Below are positions 51,885 to 61,110 of a stretch of DNA of 64,000 nt, piece by piece. The first letter of the stretch is position 1. Each line of letters opens with the position of its first letter. The stretch comes from JBBDWK01 sp040902885. GTDB taxonomy: Bacteria; Acidobacteriota; Terriglobia; Bryobacterales; Bryobacteraceae. The notes below the pieces were generated by a model, which searched no databases, was not told where the DNA came from, and saw only the letters and a list, made by a program, of their open reading frames with translations. A program made the translations under genes and the position numbers. Location of the stretch: NCBI GenBank assembly GCA_040902885.1, contig JBBDWK010000090.1:1-64000 (forward strand), given 5' to 3'.

Positions 51885-53303
51885 ATGCTTTGCTTTCGCC
51901 GAATTCCTCTGCTCCTCCTCTCCGTTGCCGCTGCCCTGTGGGCCGGAGAGCTGAGGGTGGGGCGCGCCGCCGTCTCCATTACACCCCCGGCCGGAACCCC
52001 GATCGGCAGTTCGTACGGTCTGACGCCCTCGACTGGCGCCCGGGACGACATCTTCGCAAAAGCGATTGTCCTGGAATTGGACGGAGTCAAAGCGGCTATC
52101 GTGGCCTGCGACCTCATCAGCATCCGGCGGGAGATCGTGGCGGAGGCCCGCCGTCTGATCGCTGCCGGCACCGGGCTCCGCGGCGACCAGGTGATCCTCA
52201 GCGCGACCCATTGTCATGCCGGCCCGCAGATGCACCCGCTGTTCCTGTCGCTAGTGCCCGAGCCCGCGCGAAAGCTCGGCGAGCGGTACGTGGAGGAACT
52301 GCCGGGCAGGATCGCCGAGGCGGTGCGGCGCGCCGAATCCGATTTGCAGCCGGCGCGGGCGTGGACGGCCATCGAGCACGAACCGGACATCAGCTTCAAC
52401 CGAAGATTTCTGATGAAGGATGGCTCCGTGCAGATGAACCCCGGCCGTGGCAACCCCAACATCGTCCGCGCCGTGGGCCCCATCGACCCTGAGCTTTCGG
52501 TGGTGTACTTCGATTCGCCGGATGGGAAACCTCTCGCGACCCATGTGAACTTTGCCCTGCACGTGGCCATCGCCGGAGGCGGCGAAGTCTCCGCCGATTA
52601 TCCCGGCGTGCTGGCCAAAGCGCTCGCCAATGTCAAAGGATCGGAGATGCTGACGCTCTTTACCAACGGCATGTCGGGCAACATCAACCACGCCGACGTA
52701 ACCAACCCTACGCCGTTGAGGGGCCATGCGGAGGCCGCACGCGTCGGGACGATTCTGGCGGCTGGCGTTCTGAAAGCCTATCGCCGCTTGCAACCGGTGG
52801 CGCCGTCGCGGCTAGCGGTGCGAACCCGCGGAGTGGCGTTGCCAACTCCCGCGTTCTCGCAGGAGGAAGTGGAAAACGCGCGCGCGGTGATGTCGCGATT
52901 CGGCAAACCCGGGGCGCCGCGCTTCCACGATGTGGTACACGCGTGGAAGGTGATCGACGTTGGCGCTCTCAATGGGAAACCATTTGATACGGAGGTGCAG
53001 GCGATTGCTCTCGGAGACGATCTCGCCTGGGTCGGCATGCCGGGCGACGCATTTGTCGAGCTGGGACTCGCCATCAAGCAGAACTCTCCGTTCCGGCACA
53101 CCATGGTGAGCGAGCAATCCGGCAACGGAGCCATCAGCTACGTGCCGAACCGGAAAGCATTCCCGGAAGGCGCGTATGAAGTCATCAGCGCGCGCTTCAC
53201 GCCGGGAGGCGGCGAAATGCTGTCCCAGGCGGCCATCGAGATGCTGATCGATCTCTACCGCGCAGAAAATGCAGTGCAACCGCCGGAGGGGGCGCGCAGA
53301 TAG
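51885..53303 (+). CDS. Neutral/alkaline ceramidase-like secreted protein
   Basis: 472 residues from the ATG at 51885, two bases after the isomerase stop; in-frame upstream GTG and TTG codons overlap that stop. Signal peptide (RIPLLLLSVAAALWAGEL), then VGRAAVSITPPAGTPIG, VILSATHCHAGPQM (His ligands) and LFTNGMSGNINHAD. It is a paralogue of 1872-3272. Its place in an operon with a sugar transporter and isomerase argues that in this lineage the family acts on a glycoconjugate, not a free sphingolipid; that is inference. Confidence 0.82.
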   Translation: MLCFRRIPLLLLSVAAALWAGELRVGRAAVSITPPAGTPIGSSYGLTPSTGARDDIFAKAIVLELDGVKAAIVACDLISIRREIVAEARRLIAAGTGLRGDQVILSATHCHAGPQMHPLFLSLVPEPARKLGERYVEELPGRIAEAVRRAESDLQPARAWTAIEHEPDISFNRRFLMKDGSVQMNPGRGNPNIVRAVGPIDPELSVVYFDSPDGKPLATHVNFALHVAIAGGGEVSADYPGVLAKALANVKGSEMLTLFTNGMSGNINHADVTNPTPLRGHAEAARVGTILAAGVLKAYRRLQPVAPSRLAVRTRGVALPTPAFSQEEVENARAVMSRFGKPGAPRFHDVVHAWKVIDVGALNGKPFDTEVQAIALGDDLAWVGMPGDAFVELGLAIKQNSPFRHTMVSEQSGNGAISYVPNRKAFPEGAYEVISARFTPGGGEMLSQAAIEMLIDLYRAENAVQPPEGARR

Positions 53304-53315
53304 GCGCTCACTGCC

Positions 53316-56300
53316 TCAGAATTCATACCGCAATCCGAACTGCACCTGGCGCGCCGCTCTCGCCGATGTGATCCGCCCGAAATTAGCCCGGTCCACATTA
53401 ATATCCGGATCGTTGAAGAGAGGGTGATTGAACGTGTTGAACAGCTCCGCCCGAAATTGCAGCGTGTGCCCTTCCAGAATGCGGAAGACCTTCTGTATGG
53501 AAATATCGAAGTTGTTTGTGCCGGGGTTGTCAATGTTTCCGCGGCCCGCATTGCCGAACGTGTATTGCGCCGGCACGCGGAAAGCCCCGGTATTGAAAAA
53601 CCGCTCCGGAGTGGGATCATCAAGCTTCCACGGAATGCCCGTCGCGTCGCCGCGCATGCGCCCGCCGGCGCGGTCGCAATTGCAGACGTCCGTCTGCGTG
53701 CGCACCGTGTTCGACAGCCCCGTCTGGAACGTGGTGATTCCCGCCAGTTGCCAGCCGCCGATGATCGCGTCGAGAGCGCCGCTTGCGCCGCCGGCGAACG
53801 GTTTACCTTTGCCAAAGGGCAGTTCGTAGATGTAGCTGGCTACGAAGCGTTGGCGGGCGTCGTGAGCCGAGCGGCCGCGTTCAGCGCGGATATTCTCGGG
53901 GTCCTGCGCGTTATCGGAGGAGTTACCGCCGCCGCCGAACGAGGCTGAGCCATCGTCTATCGACTTGCCGAAGGTGTAGGCGGTCAGGAACGTGAGGCCG
54001 CCGCGAAAGCGCTTGTCGGCCTTTAGTTGTAGCGCGTGATAGATCGAACTCATGCGCGCTTCGCGCACGAACAGCGTGCTGAAACCCTGGATGGGCCGGC
54101 GTGGCTGGATCGGTCCCGGCCCCGGACGTGGAATATTCGGCAGGCCGCTGCGAGCCAGTTTGGTCCCCTTGGTGCCGACGTATGCCGCCTCGAGCATGAG
54201 GTCGCCGCTCAATTGCCGCTGGCCGGTGAAGTCCCACTGCTGGATATACGCGTCTCGCCGGTCCCGCTGGATGCCGCGCGCCGACAGAATTGCCGCGGGC
54301 TGAAGCGCGCCTAGCAGGAATCCGTTTGCGAATGTAAGCTCCGGATTGGGGAACTGGGCGGTGAAAGTCTCATTCACGATGCGCGGCGGGTTCTGCGCAT
54401 TGAAGCTGAACAGTTGCCCGCGGGCCAGCGCGTAGAAGATCCCATAACCGCCGCGAACCACCGTGCTGGTCTGCCCGAAGGGGCGGTACGCGAAGCCCAC
54501 GCGAGGCGCCCAGTTGTTGGAGTCCTGCTCATAGGTTGCCGTGTTGTACTTGTTCCCGCTCACGGGTCCGATGTCGCCGGCCTGCACGATGGCCGCACGG
54601 TCTACTCCATACACCCAATCGACGTTGGAGTTGCGGCCATATTTATCGGCAAGCGGCGTGTTCACCTCGTACCGAACGCCCAAGTTGAGAGTGAGGCGCG
54701 GTGTCACTTTCCAGTCGTCCTGAAAAAACGCTCCCGCATAGGTGGAGCGCATGTCCACGCGCGTTGAGCCTACCTGCCGCTGGGTGCGCGAGGCGTAGCC
54801 CAGTAGATAATCCGCAAACTCGTGGCCCGTATTCGCGGCGTTCTGCGGGTTGCGCGTGAAGCGGCCGTCGAAATCGAAGGTGCCGCGCCCGTGACTATTC
54901 TGTACGCCGTTCATTTCCATCCGATGCACCTGCGCCCCGAATTTGAGCGCGTGTGTTCCTCGGATGACCGAAAGTGTGTTGCCGAGCATGTAGACGTTTT
55001 CCCAGCGGAACGTGGGAAACGGATTTGTAGGGTCGGAAACACTCGCATAATTTGGTTGAATGCTGATGCCGGGGAAGCCGAAATCCAGGGGATCGGTCGA
55101 CGCGCCGCCTACACCAAGCTGGTTCGCGATATCTTCCGTGCCCGTCCGCGGGGTAGTCAGCGAATTGCGGTTCCGGTTGAAGCCAAGGCGCAGCTCGTTA
55201 ATTATCGAAGACGTCACCAGGTGAGTGTCGTTGATGCTAAGCAGTTGTGCGCGCCCGGCATTGAAGGTCCCTAGAACCGGCAGTGCTCCGGGGTTGAACG
55301 ATTCCGTGTTGGTTAAGCCGTACCGGGCAAAAAGCTGATTATTCGAGAGGAGCTGATGATCGAAGCGCACGCCGAACCCGTTGTCTGTAGTGGAGCGGCC
55401 GGCTGTGTTGATGTGGTTCAACCGGGGATCGGCAACGTTCGGTTCCGGATAATAGCTATTCAGGCCGGCGGCCACCTTGGAGATGCGCTCGGCGGGAATG
55501 CGATTGTTCGGGAACTGCTGGACCGTTTGCGATTGCGGGCTGTAGGTCAGAGGGTCGAAGATGGGCCTCTCGCCTTCAAAGTTCCCGCTTTTCAGCTCGG
55601 CAGTGGGAATCAGGGATCGGATGGTGGCGGCTTGCCTGATCCGCAGCCCTTCGTAATCGCTGAAGAAGAACGTCTTGTTCTTGCGAACCGGCCCGCCCAC
55701 GGTGCCGCCGAACTGGTTCCGCTTGAACGGGATCTTGGGTCCGGGCGGCGCGAAGAAGTTTCGCGCGTCTAAGGTGGAATTGCGCAGAAACTCATAGGCT
55801 GTGCCGTGAAACTGGTTGGTGCCGGTCTTGGTAATCAGGTTGATCTGGCCATTGCCGGCGAAGCCGAACTCGGCCGAGTAGGTGGCGGTCTGGACCTTGA
55901 ATTCCTGCACCGCATCGACGTTTGGCCGGATCACCACGCCGCCGCTGAACCGGTTGAAATTGGTTACGCCATCCATGAGATAGCCGTTGTAATCGCCGCG
56001 GCCGCCATTGACGGCGAGGCCTTCGCCTCCGACGCCGCCCGTGGTCACGCCCGGACTGAGTTGAGCCAGTTGAAGAAAATCCCGGCCGTTCAAAGGCAGC
56101 GTAAGCACCTTTTTCGTATCGACGACGTCACCCATTGAAGCATTCTCGGTTTGCAGGAGAGGCGCCGCGCCAACAACCGTCACTTCCTGCGTCACCGCGC
56201 CAACCTCCACGGTGAGATTCAGGCGAACCTGTTGATCGACTTGAAGGAGAACGCCGGTGAATGCCGCTTTACGGAACTCCGGCTTCTCTACCGCGACCGT

Positions 56301-56528
56301 GTAGGTTCCGGCGGGCAGGAAGTTGGCCAGATAGGCGCCTTGCGGATCCGTGAGCAGCTCGCGAACCTGGCCGGTGCGTTCGTTGCTGATCGAGACGCGA
56401 GCCTGAGGGACGGCGCCGCCGCTGGCATCGGATACAATTCCGAGTATGGTGCCCGTCACTGTTTGCGCCGGCAGATTTCCCGGCAGCAGAGAGAATGCGC
56501 AGACCGTGAAGATAGACGCACGCTTCAT
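53316..56528 (-). CDS. Oar-like TonB-dependent receptor with carboxypeptidase-regulatory domain
   Basis: 1070 residues; GGAGG lies 5 bases before the ATG at 56528. Signal peptide to about 21, regulatory domain about 22-105 (VTGTILGIVSDASGGAVPQA), plug about 125-235 (VLTLPLNGRDFLQLAQLSPG), then a barrel ending QVQFGLRYEF. It is a paralogue of 44599-47811 but has no copy of the 17-bp operator in front, so it is probably controlled differently. It converges with the ceramidase-like gene and stands alone on its strand. Confidence 0.92.
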   Translation of the reverse strand: MKRASIFTVCAFSLLPGNLPAQTVTGTILGIVSDASGGAVPQARVSISNERTGQVRELLTDPQGAYLANFLPAGTYTVAVEKPEFRKAAFTGVLLQVDQQVRLNLTVEVGAVTQEVTVVGAAPLLQTENASMGDVVDTKKVLTLPLNGRDFLQLAQLSPGVTTGGVGGEGLAVNGGRGDYNGYLMDGVTNFNRFSGGVVIRPNVDAVQEFKVQTATYSAEFGFAGNGQINLITKTGTNQFHGTAYEFLRNSTLDARNFFAPPGPKIPFKRNQFGGTVGGPVRKNKTFFFSDYEGLRIRQAATIRSLIPTAELKSGNFEGERPIFDPLTYSPQSQTVQQFPNNRIPAERISKVAAGLNSYYPEPNVADPRLNHINTAGRSTTDNGFGVRFDHQLLSNNQLFARYGLTNTESFNPGALPVLGTFNAGRAQLLSINDTHLVTSSIINELRLGFNRNRNSLTTPRTGTEDIANQLGVGGASTDPLDFGFPGISIQPNYASVSDPTNPFPTFRWENVYMLGNTLSVIRGTHALKFGAQVHRMEMNGVQNSHGRGTFDFDGRFTRNPQNAANTGHEFADYLLGYASRTQRQVGSTRVDMRSTYAGAFFQDDWKVTPRLTLNLGVRYEVNTPLADKYGRNSNVDWVYGVDRAAIVQAGDIGPVSGNKYNTATYEQDSNNWAPRVGFAYRPFGQTSTVVRGGYGIFYALARGQLFSFNAQNPPRIVNETFTAQFPNPELTFANGFLLGALQPAAILSARGIQRDRRDAYIQQWDFTGQRQLSGDLMLEAAYVGTKGTKLARSGLPNIPRPGPGPIQPRRPIQGFSTLFVREARMSSIYHALQLKADKRFRGGLTFLTAYTFGKSIDDGSASFGGGGNSSDNAQDPENIRAERGRSAHDARQRFVASYIYELPFGKGKPFAGGASGALDAIIGGWQLAGITTFQTGLSNTVRTQTDVCNCDRAGGRMRGDATGIPWKLDDPTPERFFNTGAFRVPAQYTFGNAGRGNIDNPGTNNFDISIQKVFRILEGHTLQFRAELFNTFNHPLFNDPDINVDRANFGRITSARAARQVQFGLRYEF

Positions 56529-56610
56529 GTCACCTCCAGCGATTGTGAAAAGATGTTATCGCTCGGGCCCGCGGGAAGTCAAACCAGATTGCTCCGCGCA
56601 GGTTTCGGGA

Positions 56611-56639
56611 TTGAGCATCGTACGACGGATCTGTATACA
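56611..56639 (+). promoter_or_regulatory. Sigma-70-like promoter
   Basis: TTGAGC (56611-56616), a 17-base spacer and TATACA (56634-56639), a strong match. Transcription would start about 56646, so the mRNA for the ATG at 56650 would be almost leaderless. Confidence 0.55.
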
Positions 56640-56649
56640 CTGAGGATGA

Positions 56650-57564
56650 ATGTCAAGGGTCTTGGGATTCGTCGCCGGCGCGATGTACGCACTGGTATGC
56701 GTCTTGCCGGCGCAGACCGTGGACCTTCCGTCCGCGCTGGCGCGTTTGGCCGAAGAAGCCGAGGCATTCCGGCTGATAGCGCCTCAAACCATCTCCCAGG
56801 AGACGCTCCGGCAGAAGGCCCTGAAGATGCCGCGCGGAGGATTCCGCATCGGCGCGGCGGCCAGCGCGCCCCGCAAACCGGTGCTTCAGAAGCGCGAGAT
56901 CGTCTCCGAGTACGGCTTCGGGGCGCTCCAGGAGTCCCCGAAAGCGATGCACGAGCTGCGGCAGGTCGTCTCCGTGGATGGCCGGGTCATCCGAAGCAGC
57001 CGGAAGGCGCGCGAGAAGCTCGCTCTCGGGCTGCGGTCCAAGGGGGATCGCGTCAAGAAACGTATGCTCGAAGAGTTTGCGAAACATGGGCTGGTGGGCG
57101 CGGCGTCCGATTTTGGCCAGATTATCCTTCTCTTCTGCAAAGACAACATCGGGAATTACGAGTTCGCTCCGGTGCGCGAGGAATATGCGGGCGCCGAGGC
57201 GGTGTTTGTCCTGCGGTACGGGCCGGCGAAAGACCACGAGGAGCTGACAATCTTCGAGGGCCGGCGGGCCGTCCACTCCGGGCTGAGCGGCGAGATTTGG
57301 CTGCGCAAGGCGGATTCGAGGCCATTGCGCATCTCCGCCGCTTCCACGCACAAGGACCGCGAGGTCGTCATCCGGCATGAGATCGCCGTGGAGTACGCCA
57401 TGACGCCTCACGGAGCCATGCTCCCGGTTTCCGTGGTACACCGCGAGTATCATGACGAGCTCGAGGTGACCGAGAACCTGTTCCGGTATGCGCCGTTCCG
57501 CAAGTTTGCAGCCGACAGCGAGATCAAGTTCACGGAGCTGCCCGAAGGTCTCACCGCTCCATGA
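56650..57564 (+). CDS. Secreted conserved hypothetical protein
   Basis: 304 residues with a signal peptide (VLGFVAGAMYALVCVLPAQ). The rest is a helical first half (ALARLAEEAEAFRLIAP) and a beta-rich second half (FEGRRAVHSGLSGEIWLRKA; VIRHEIAVEYAMTPHGAMLP) that resembles outer-membrane lipoprotein-sorting-like sheets. I recognise no named domain. GAGG lies 4 bases before the ATG. It is coupled to the esterase gene by an ATGA overlap (57561-57564). Confidence 0.65.
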   Translation: MSRVLGFVAGAMYALVCVLPAQTVDLPSALARLAEEAEAFRLIAPQTISQETLRQKALKMPRGGFRIGAAASAPRKPVLQKREIVSEYGFGALQESPKAMHELRQVVSVDGRVIRSSRKAREKLALGLRSKGDRVKKRMLEEFAKHGLVGAASDFGQIILLFCKDNIGNYEFAPVREEYAGAEAVFVLRYGPAKDHEELTIFEGRRAVHSGLSGEIWLRKADSRPLRISAASTHKDREVVIRHEIAVEYAMTPHGAMLPVSVVHREYHDELEVTENLFRYAPFRKFAADSEIKFTELPEGLTAP

Positions 57565-58172
57565 CGGTTATCTACTTACATGGATTCGCGTCCGGTCCTG
57601 GTTCGAAGAAGGCCGGATGGTTCCGGGAAAAGTTTCGGGAGTGCGGGGTTGAGATACTGATTCCGGATTTGGCCGAAGGGGACTTCGAGCGGCTGACCAT
57701 CGGCGGCCAGTTAGCGGTGATCGAGCGGGTCGCGGAAGGACGCCGGGTCGGATTGATCGGCTCCAGCATGGGCGGCTATCTGGCGGCGCTTTACGCGGCG
57801 CGGCATCCCGAGACGGAATGGCTGGTGCTGCTGGCTCCGGCTTTCCGCTTCGCGGGGCGCTGGGCCGCTTCGCTGGGCGAGCGAAAGCTGGAGGAATGGC
57901 GCGGCACAGGGTATCTGGAGTTCTATCACTACGGAGAAAAAGGCCCTCGCCGGCTAAGTTACGAGTTACTCCGGGAAGCATCAAAGTACGAGGACTTCCC
58001 GGAAATTACTCAGCCGACGACAATTTTTCACGGGCGCCGCGACGATGTGGTGCCGTATGAGTACTCGGTGGAATTCGCCGACGGGCGGCCCAATGTGGAA
58101 CTCCACCTGCTGGAGTCCAACCACGAGCTGCTCGATGTGCTCGACGAGATCTGGGGGCGGATTAAAAAGTAA
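57561..58172 (+). CDS. YqiA-like alpha/beta-fold esterase
   Basis: 203 residues, no signal peptide. Alpha/beta hydrolase of the UPF0227/YqiA group: VIYLHGFASGPGSKKA at the N-terminus, nucleophile Ser in LIGSSMGGYLAALYA, Asp in FHGRRDDVVPYEYS and His in LLESNHELLDVL. Family members hydrolyse short acyl esters in the cytoplasm. It is translationally coupled to the upstream secreted protein, although the two work in different compartments. It overlaps the converging barrel gene by 11 bases. Confidence 0.85.
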   Translation: MTVIYLHGFASGPGSKKAGWFREKFRECGVEILIPDLAEGDFERLTIGGQLAVIERVAEGRRVGLIGSSMGGYLAALYAARHPETEWLVLLAPAFRFAGRWAASLGERKLEEWRGTGYLEFYHYGEKGPRRLSYELLREASKYEDFPEITQPTTIFHGRRDDVVPYEYSVEFADGRPNVELHLLESNHELLDVLDEIWGRIKK

Positions 58173-58764
58173 ACCCCACCAGGAATTCGGCCTGATTCTG
58201 TCCGGCGAGCACGGCGGAAAGGCCGTTCTCGATCGTCTCCGAGCGCCAGCGCGTGTACCGGATCTCGGGCGATATTCTTACGAAGGGCACGCGGAATTCA
58301 ATTCCCCCGCCCAGGACGAAGCCAGTTCGGAGCTTGGTGTCCGAGGCGGTCACCCCTGGAATGCCCGCGACCTCGCCTACCCGTGCGAGGCCCGCAAGCC
58401 GGTTGAAAGACACTCCCGCGGCGGCATAGGGGCGTATGAGAATGCCCGGCGAGCGCAGCTTCAGAAGCAGGGGAAATTCCCAACTTGAGCCTTCGGAGTT
58501 GACAGAGAGGCCGGCGCGGCTGTATTCAAACCGTTTGTAAAGCGCATTGAACTCGATCCCGAGTCCGAATGGCAGTTCCAGATCGACCATCGGGCCGACG
58601 GTAAACGGCTGCGTCTCGGAGGTCACGTTTGGTCCGGACCCGACGGCGATGTCGAAAGCGTCCGTGAACGGCACGCCGCCCTTGATTCCGAAATGAAGCG
58701 ATTGCGAGAAAACGGGAACCACCGCGAGAAGAACGAAGAGGAGTAGCTTCATAAGAATTTTCAT
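58162..58764 (-). CDS. Outer-membrane beta-barrel protein
   Basis: 200 residues from the ATG at 58764 (another ATG four codons on). Signal peptide (LLLFVLLAVVPVFSQ), then alternating strands of an eight-stranded, OmpW/OMP_b-brl-like barrel: FGIKGGVPFTDAF, SWEFPLLLKLRS, IRPYAAAGVSFNRLAG, FVLGGGIEFRVPFVRISPEI and the terminal Phe in FLVGFTF needed for BAM recognition. No transport function can be assigned. Confidence 0.8.
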   Translation of the reverse strand: MKILMKLLLFVLLAVVPVFSQSLHFGIKGGVPFTDAFDIAVGSGPNVTSETQPFTVGPMVDLELPFGLGIEFNALYKRFEYSRAGLSVNSEGSSWEFPLLLKLRSPGILIRPYAAAGVSFNRLAGLARVGEVAGIPGVTASDTKLRTGFVLGGGIEFRVPFVRISPEIRYTRWRSETIENGLSAVLAGQNQAEFLVGFTF

Positions 58765-58808
58765 CTTAGCATCTGTCGTCCGGCTGACTTTTCGGTGATA
58801 CTGGACAG

Positions 58809-59729
58809 ATGCGGACCCCATGGGGCGACATTGCCGTATCGGACGCCCACTTACACTTCTTCTCCCATACTTTCTTTTCGTCGCTGGCCTCGCAAAAGCA
58901 GGCCTCGCTGGACGAGATCGGGGCGGCTCTCGGGTGGAAGTTGCCGCCGGAAGATCCGCGCGCGCTGGCCGAGTGCTGGAGGGTTGAGCTCGACCGCAAC
59001 GGCCTGAACCGGGCCGCACTGATTGCCAGCGTTCCCGGAGACGAGGCGTCCGTGGCCGCCGCGGTTGCGGCCTTTCCCAACCGCTTTGCCGGCTATTTCA
59101 TGCTCAACCCCATCGCGCCCGACGCTGAAAAGCGGGTGCGGCAGGCGCTCGGCGAAGCCGGACTGCGGGGCGTGTGCCTCTTTCCGGCCATGCAGGCGTA
59201 TTCGCTGCACGACCCGAAGGTGCAGCCGGTCTTCGAGGCGGTAGCCGCGCACCCAGGAACCGTCGTATTCGTTCATTGCGGAGTTTTGACGGTGGGCGTC
59301 CGAAAAAAGTTGGGACTGCCGTCCAAGTTCGACATGCGATATTCCAACCCGCTCGATCTGCACGCTATCGCGCTGCGCCATCCGGAGGTCAATTTCGTAA
59401 TTCCGCACTTCGGCGCAGGGATGTTTCGCGAGACCCTGATGCTGTGCGACCTTTGCCCGAACGTGCATCTGGACACCTCGAGCGGCAATAGCTGGATCAA
59501 GTATCAAACGCCGCAAGCCACTCTTGCCGATGTTTTCCGGCAGGCTCTGGCGGCGGCGGGCGGCAAGCGACTGCTGTTCGGTTCGGACTCGTCGTTCTTC
59601 CCACGGGGCTGGAATGCGGAGATTCTCGAAGCGCAGTTGCAGGCCATGCAGGAGGCAGGAGTCGGGGAATACGAGGCCCGGGCCATCCTGGGCGGCAATT
59701 TCGACCGCCTCTTTCCCAGGGCCGCGTGA
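58809..59729 (+). CDS. Amidohydrolase 2 family protein
   Basis: 306 residues, a TIM-barrel metal-dependent hydrolase of the amidohydrolase_2 (PF04909) group: DAHLHFF near the N-terminus (HxH metal ligands), VFVHCGVLT, NFVIPHFGAGM (His) and LLFGSDSSFFP (Asp). These enzymes decarboxylate or hydrolyse carbon-nitrogen or carbon-carbon bonds in aromatic and lactone substrates. It has no leader peptide. It ends 4 bases before the converging MFS gene. Confidence 0.85.
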   Translation: MRTPWGDIAVSDAHLHFFSHTFFSSLASQKQASLDEIGAALGWKLPPEDPRALAECWRVELDRNGLNRAALIASVPGDEASVAAAVAAFPNRFAGYFMLNPIAPDAEKRVRQALGEAGLRGVCLFPAMQAYSLHDPKVQPVFEAVAAHPGTVVFVHCGVLTVGVRKKLGLPSKFDMRYSNPLDLHAIALRHPEVNFVIPHFGAGMFRETLMLCDLCPNVHLDTSSGNSWIKYQTPQATLADVFRQALAAAGGKRLLFGSDSSFFPRGWNAEILEAQLQAMQEAGVGEYEARAILGGNFDRLFPRAA

Positions 59730-59733
59730 CCGC

Positions 59734-61038
59734 TTACGCGGCTACGGACTCTTTCTGTTCCAGCGGGGTCACGGGGTCGAGCGCCAGCCAGCAGAACGTT
59801 CCCGCGAAGTAGACCGCGGCCGAGACGTAGAAGGTCATATCCCAGTTGCTGTCGGTCAAGCTCAGGATGTAGCCGATGGCGATGGGGGAAAGAGCGCCGC
59901 CGATGTTGCCGGCCATGTTCATCGCGCCGGAGAGCGTTCCCGCGTACTTGCCGCCTACGTCCATGCACGCGCCCCAGGCGCCCGGCATTACGAGATCGTT
60001 GGCGAAGCTGGCGAAGCCGATGGCGATCATCGCCCAGACGGGATCCTGCAGGTAAGTGGAAAGCACCAGCAGTCCGCTGGCGCAGGGGAATCCGATGCAG
60101 GCCATGATCCGCCGGCCGGTGATGACGCTTCCCGTCCAGCGGTTCACGTACGTGGAAACGAACCCGCAGAAGAGGGATCCCACTCCGCCCAGAAACAGAG
60201 GCAATCCGGCCAGCACGGCGCTGGTGGCCAGTTCCAGGTTCCGAGATTCGCGCAGATACGTGGGGAGCCACGTGATATAGAAATACCAGCCGTAGGACAG
60301 ACAGAAATATTGCGCGCAGAGAAGCCACACCTGGCGGGAGCGGAGAAATACGCCCCAGGGGATGGCGTGCGAGGAGGCGAGCTCGTCGGAATGCTTCAGC
60401 AGCCGCAACTCGGCCGCGTTGACGTTCTTGTTCTCTTTTGGGTGATCGCGGTACCAGCGGTAAAAAAAGAAGGCCCACACCACGCCGATGGCGCCGAACA
60501 ACTCGAAAGCCCGCGGCCACGACATGACCTGCAGAACCTGGTAGACCAGCAGGGGAGTGAACGCCCCGCCCCAGCGGGCGCTGAGCCACATGATGCCCTG
60601 CGCCTTTACGCGCTCGTCCTGCGGCAGCCAGACCGTGAAGGCTTTCGTCAGGTTCGGAAAGCATCCCGCCTCGCCGGTGCCGAAAAGGAAGCGGATTACC
60701 ACCAGCGAGATGAAGTTCCAGGCCCAACCCGTCGCGGCGGTGAAGAAAGACCACCAGATTACGATGCGCATCAGGACTTTGCGCGCGCCCATCACGTCCC
60801 CCAGCCATCCGCCTGGAATTTCGAACAGCGCGTAGCCCCATGCAAAGGCTGACAGCACGTAGCCCATCTGCACGTCGGAAAGCTGAAAGTCGGCTTTGAT
60901 CAGGGGAACCGCCTGCGAGATGCAAACCCGGTCGATGTAGGTGACGATCGCCAGGGTCACGGCGAATACAATGACCCAGTAGCGGACGCGCGACGCTTGT
61001 TCGCCCGCATAGGTCGTGGGGGATACCTGAGTTGCCAT
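59734..61038 (-). CDS. MFS transporter, ACS family (GudP/ExuT-like)
   Basis: 434 residues, twelve helices. Typical anion:cation symporter motifs: YIDRVCISQAVPLIKADFQL, EIPGGWLGDVMGARKVL and RFLFGTGEAGCFPNLTKAF. The group moves hexuronates, glucarate, phthalate and other organic anions with protons. It is not closely linked to any catabolic gene except the converging amidohydrolase. It is more like GudP than the MFS carrier at 49202. Confidence 0.9.
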   Translation of the reverse strand: MATQVSPTTYAGEQASRVRYWVIVFAVTLAIVTYIDRVCISQAVPLIKADFQLSDVQMGYVLSAFAWGYALFEIPGGWLGDVMGARKVLMRIVIWWSFFTAATGWAWNFISLVVIRFLFGTGEAGCFPNLTKAFTVWLPQDERVKAQGIMWLSARWGGAFTPLLVYQVLQVMSWPRAFELFGAIGVVWAFFFYRWYRDHPKENKNVNAAELRLLKHSDELASSHAIPWGVFLRSRQVWLLCAQYFCLSYGWYFYITWLPTYLRESRNLELATSAVLAGLPLFLGGVGSLFCGFVSTYVNRWTGSVITGRRIMACIGFPCASGLLVLSTYLQDPVWAMIAIGFASFANDLVMPGAWGACMDVGGKYAGTLSGAMNMAGNIGGALSPIAIGYILSLTDSNWDMTFYVSAAVYFAGTFCWLALDPVTPLEQKESVAA

Positions 61039-61110
61039 ACGAACCCGCCATCAGAACACGTTTAGGGAGCGATTGCAACTTTATGGGCCTTCGCGACAAT
61101 ACTGGTTGGG

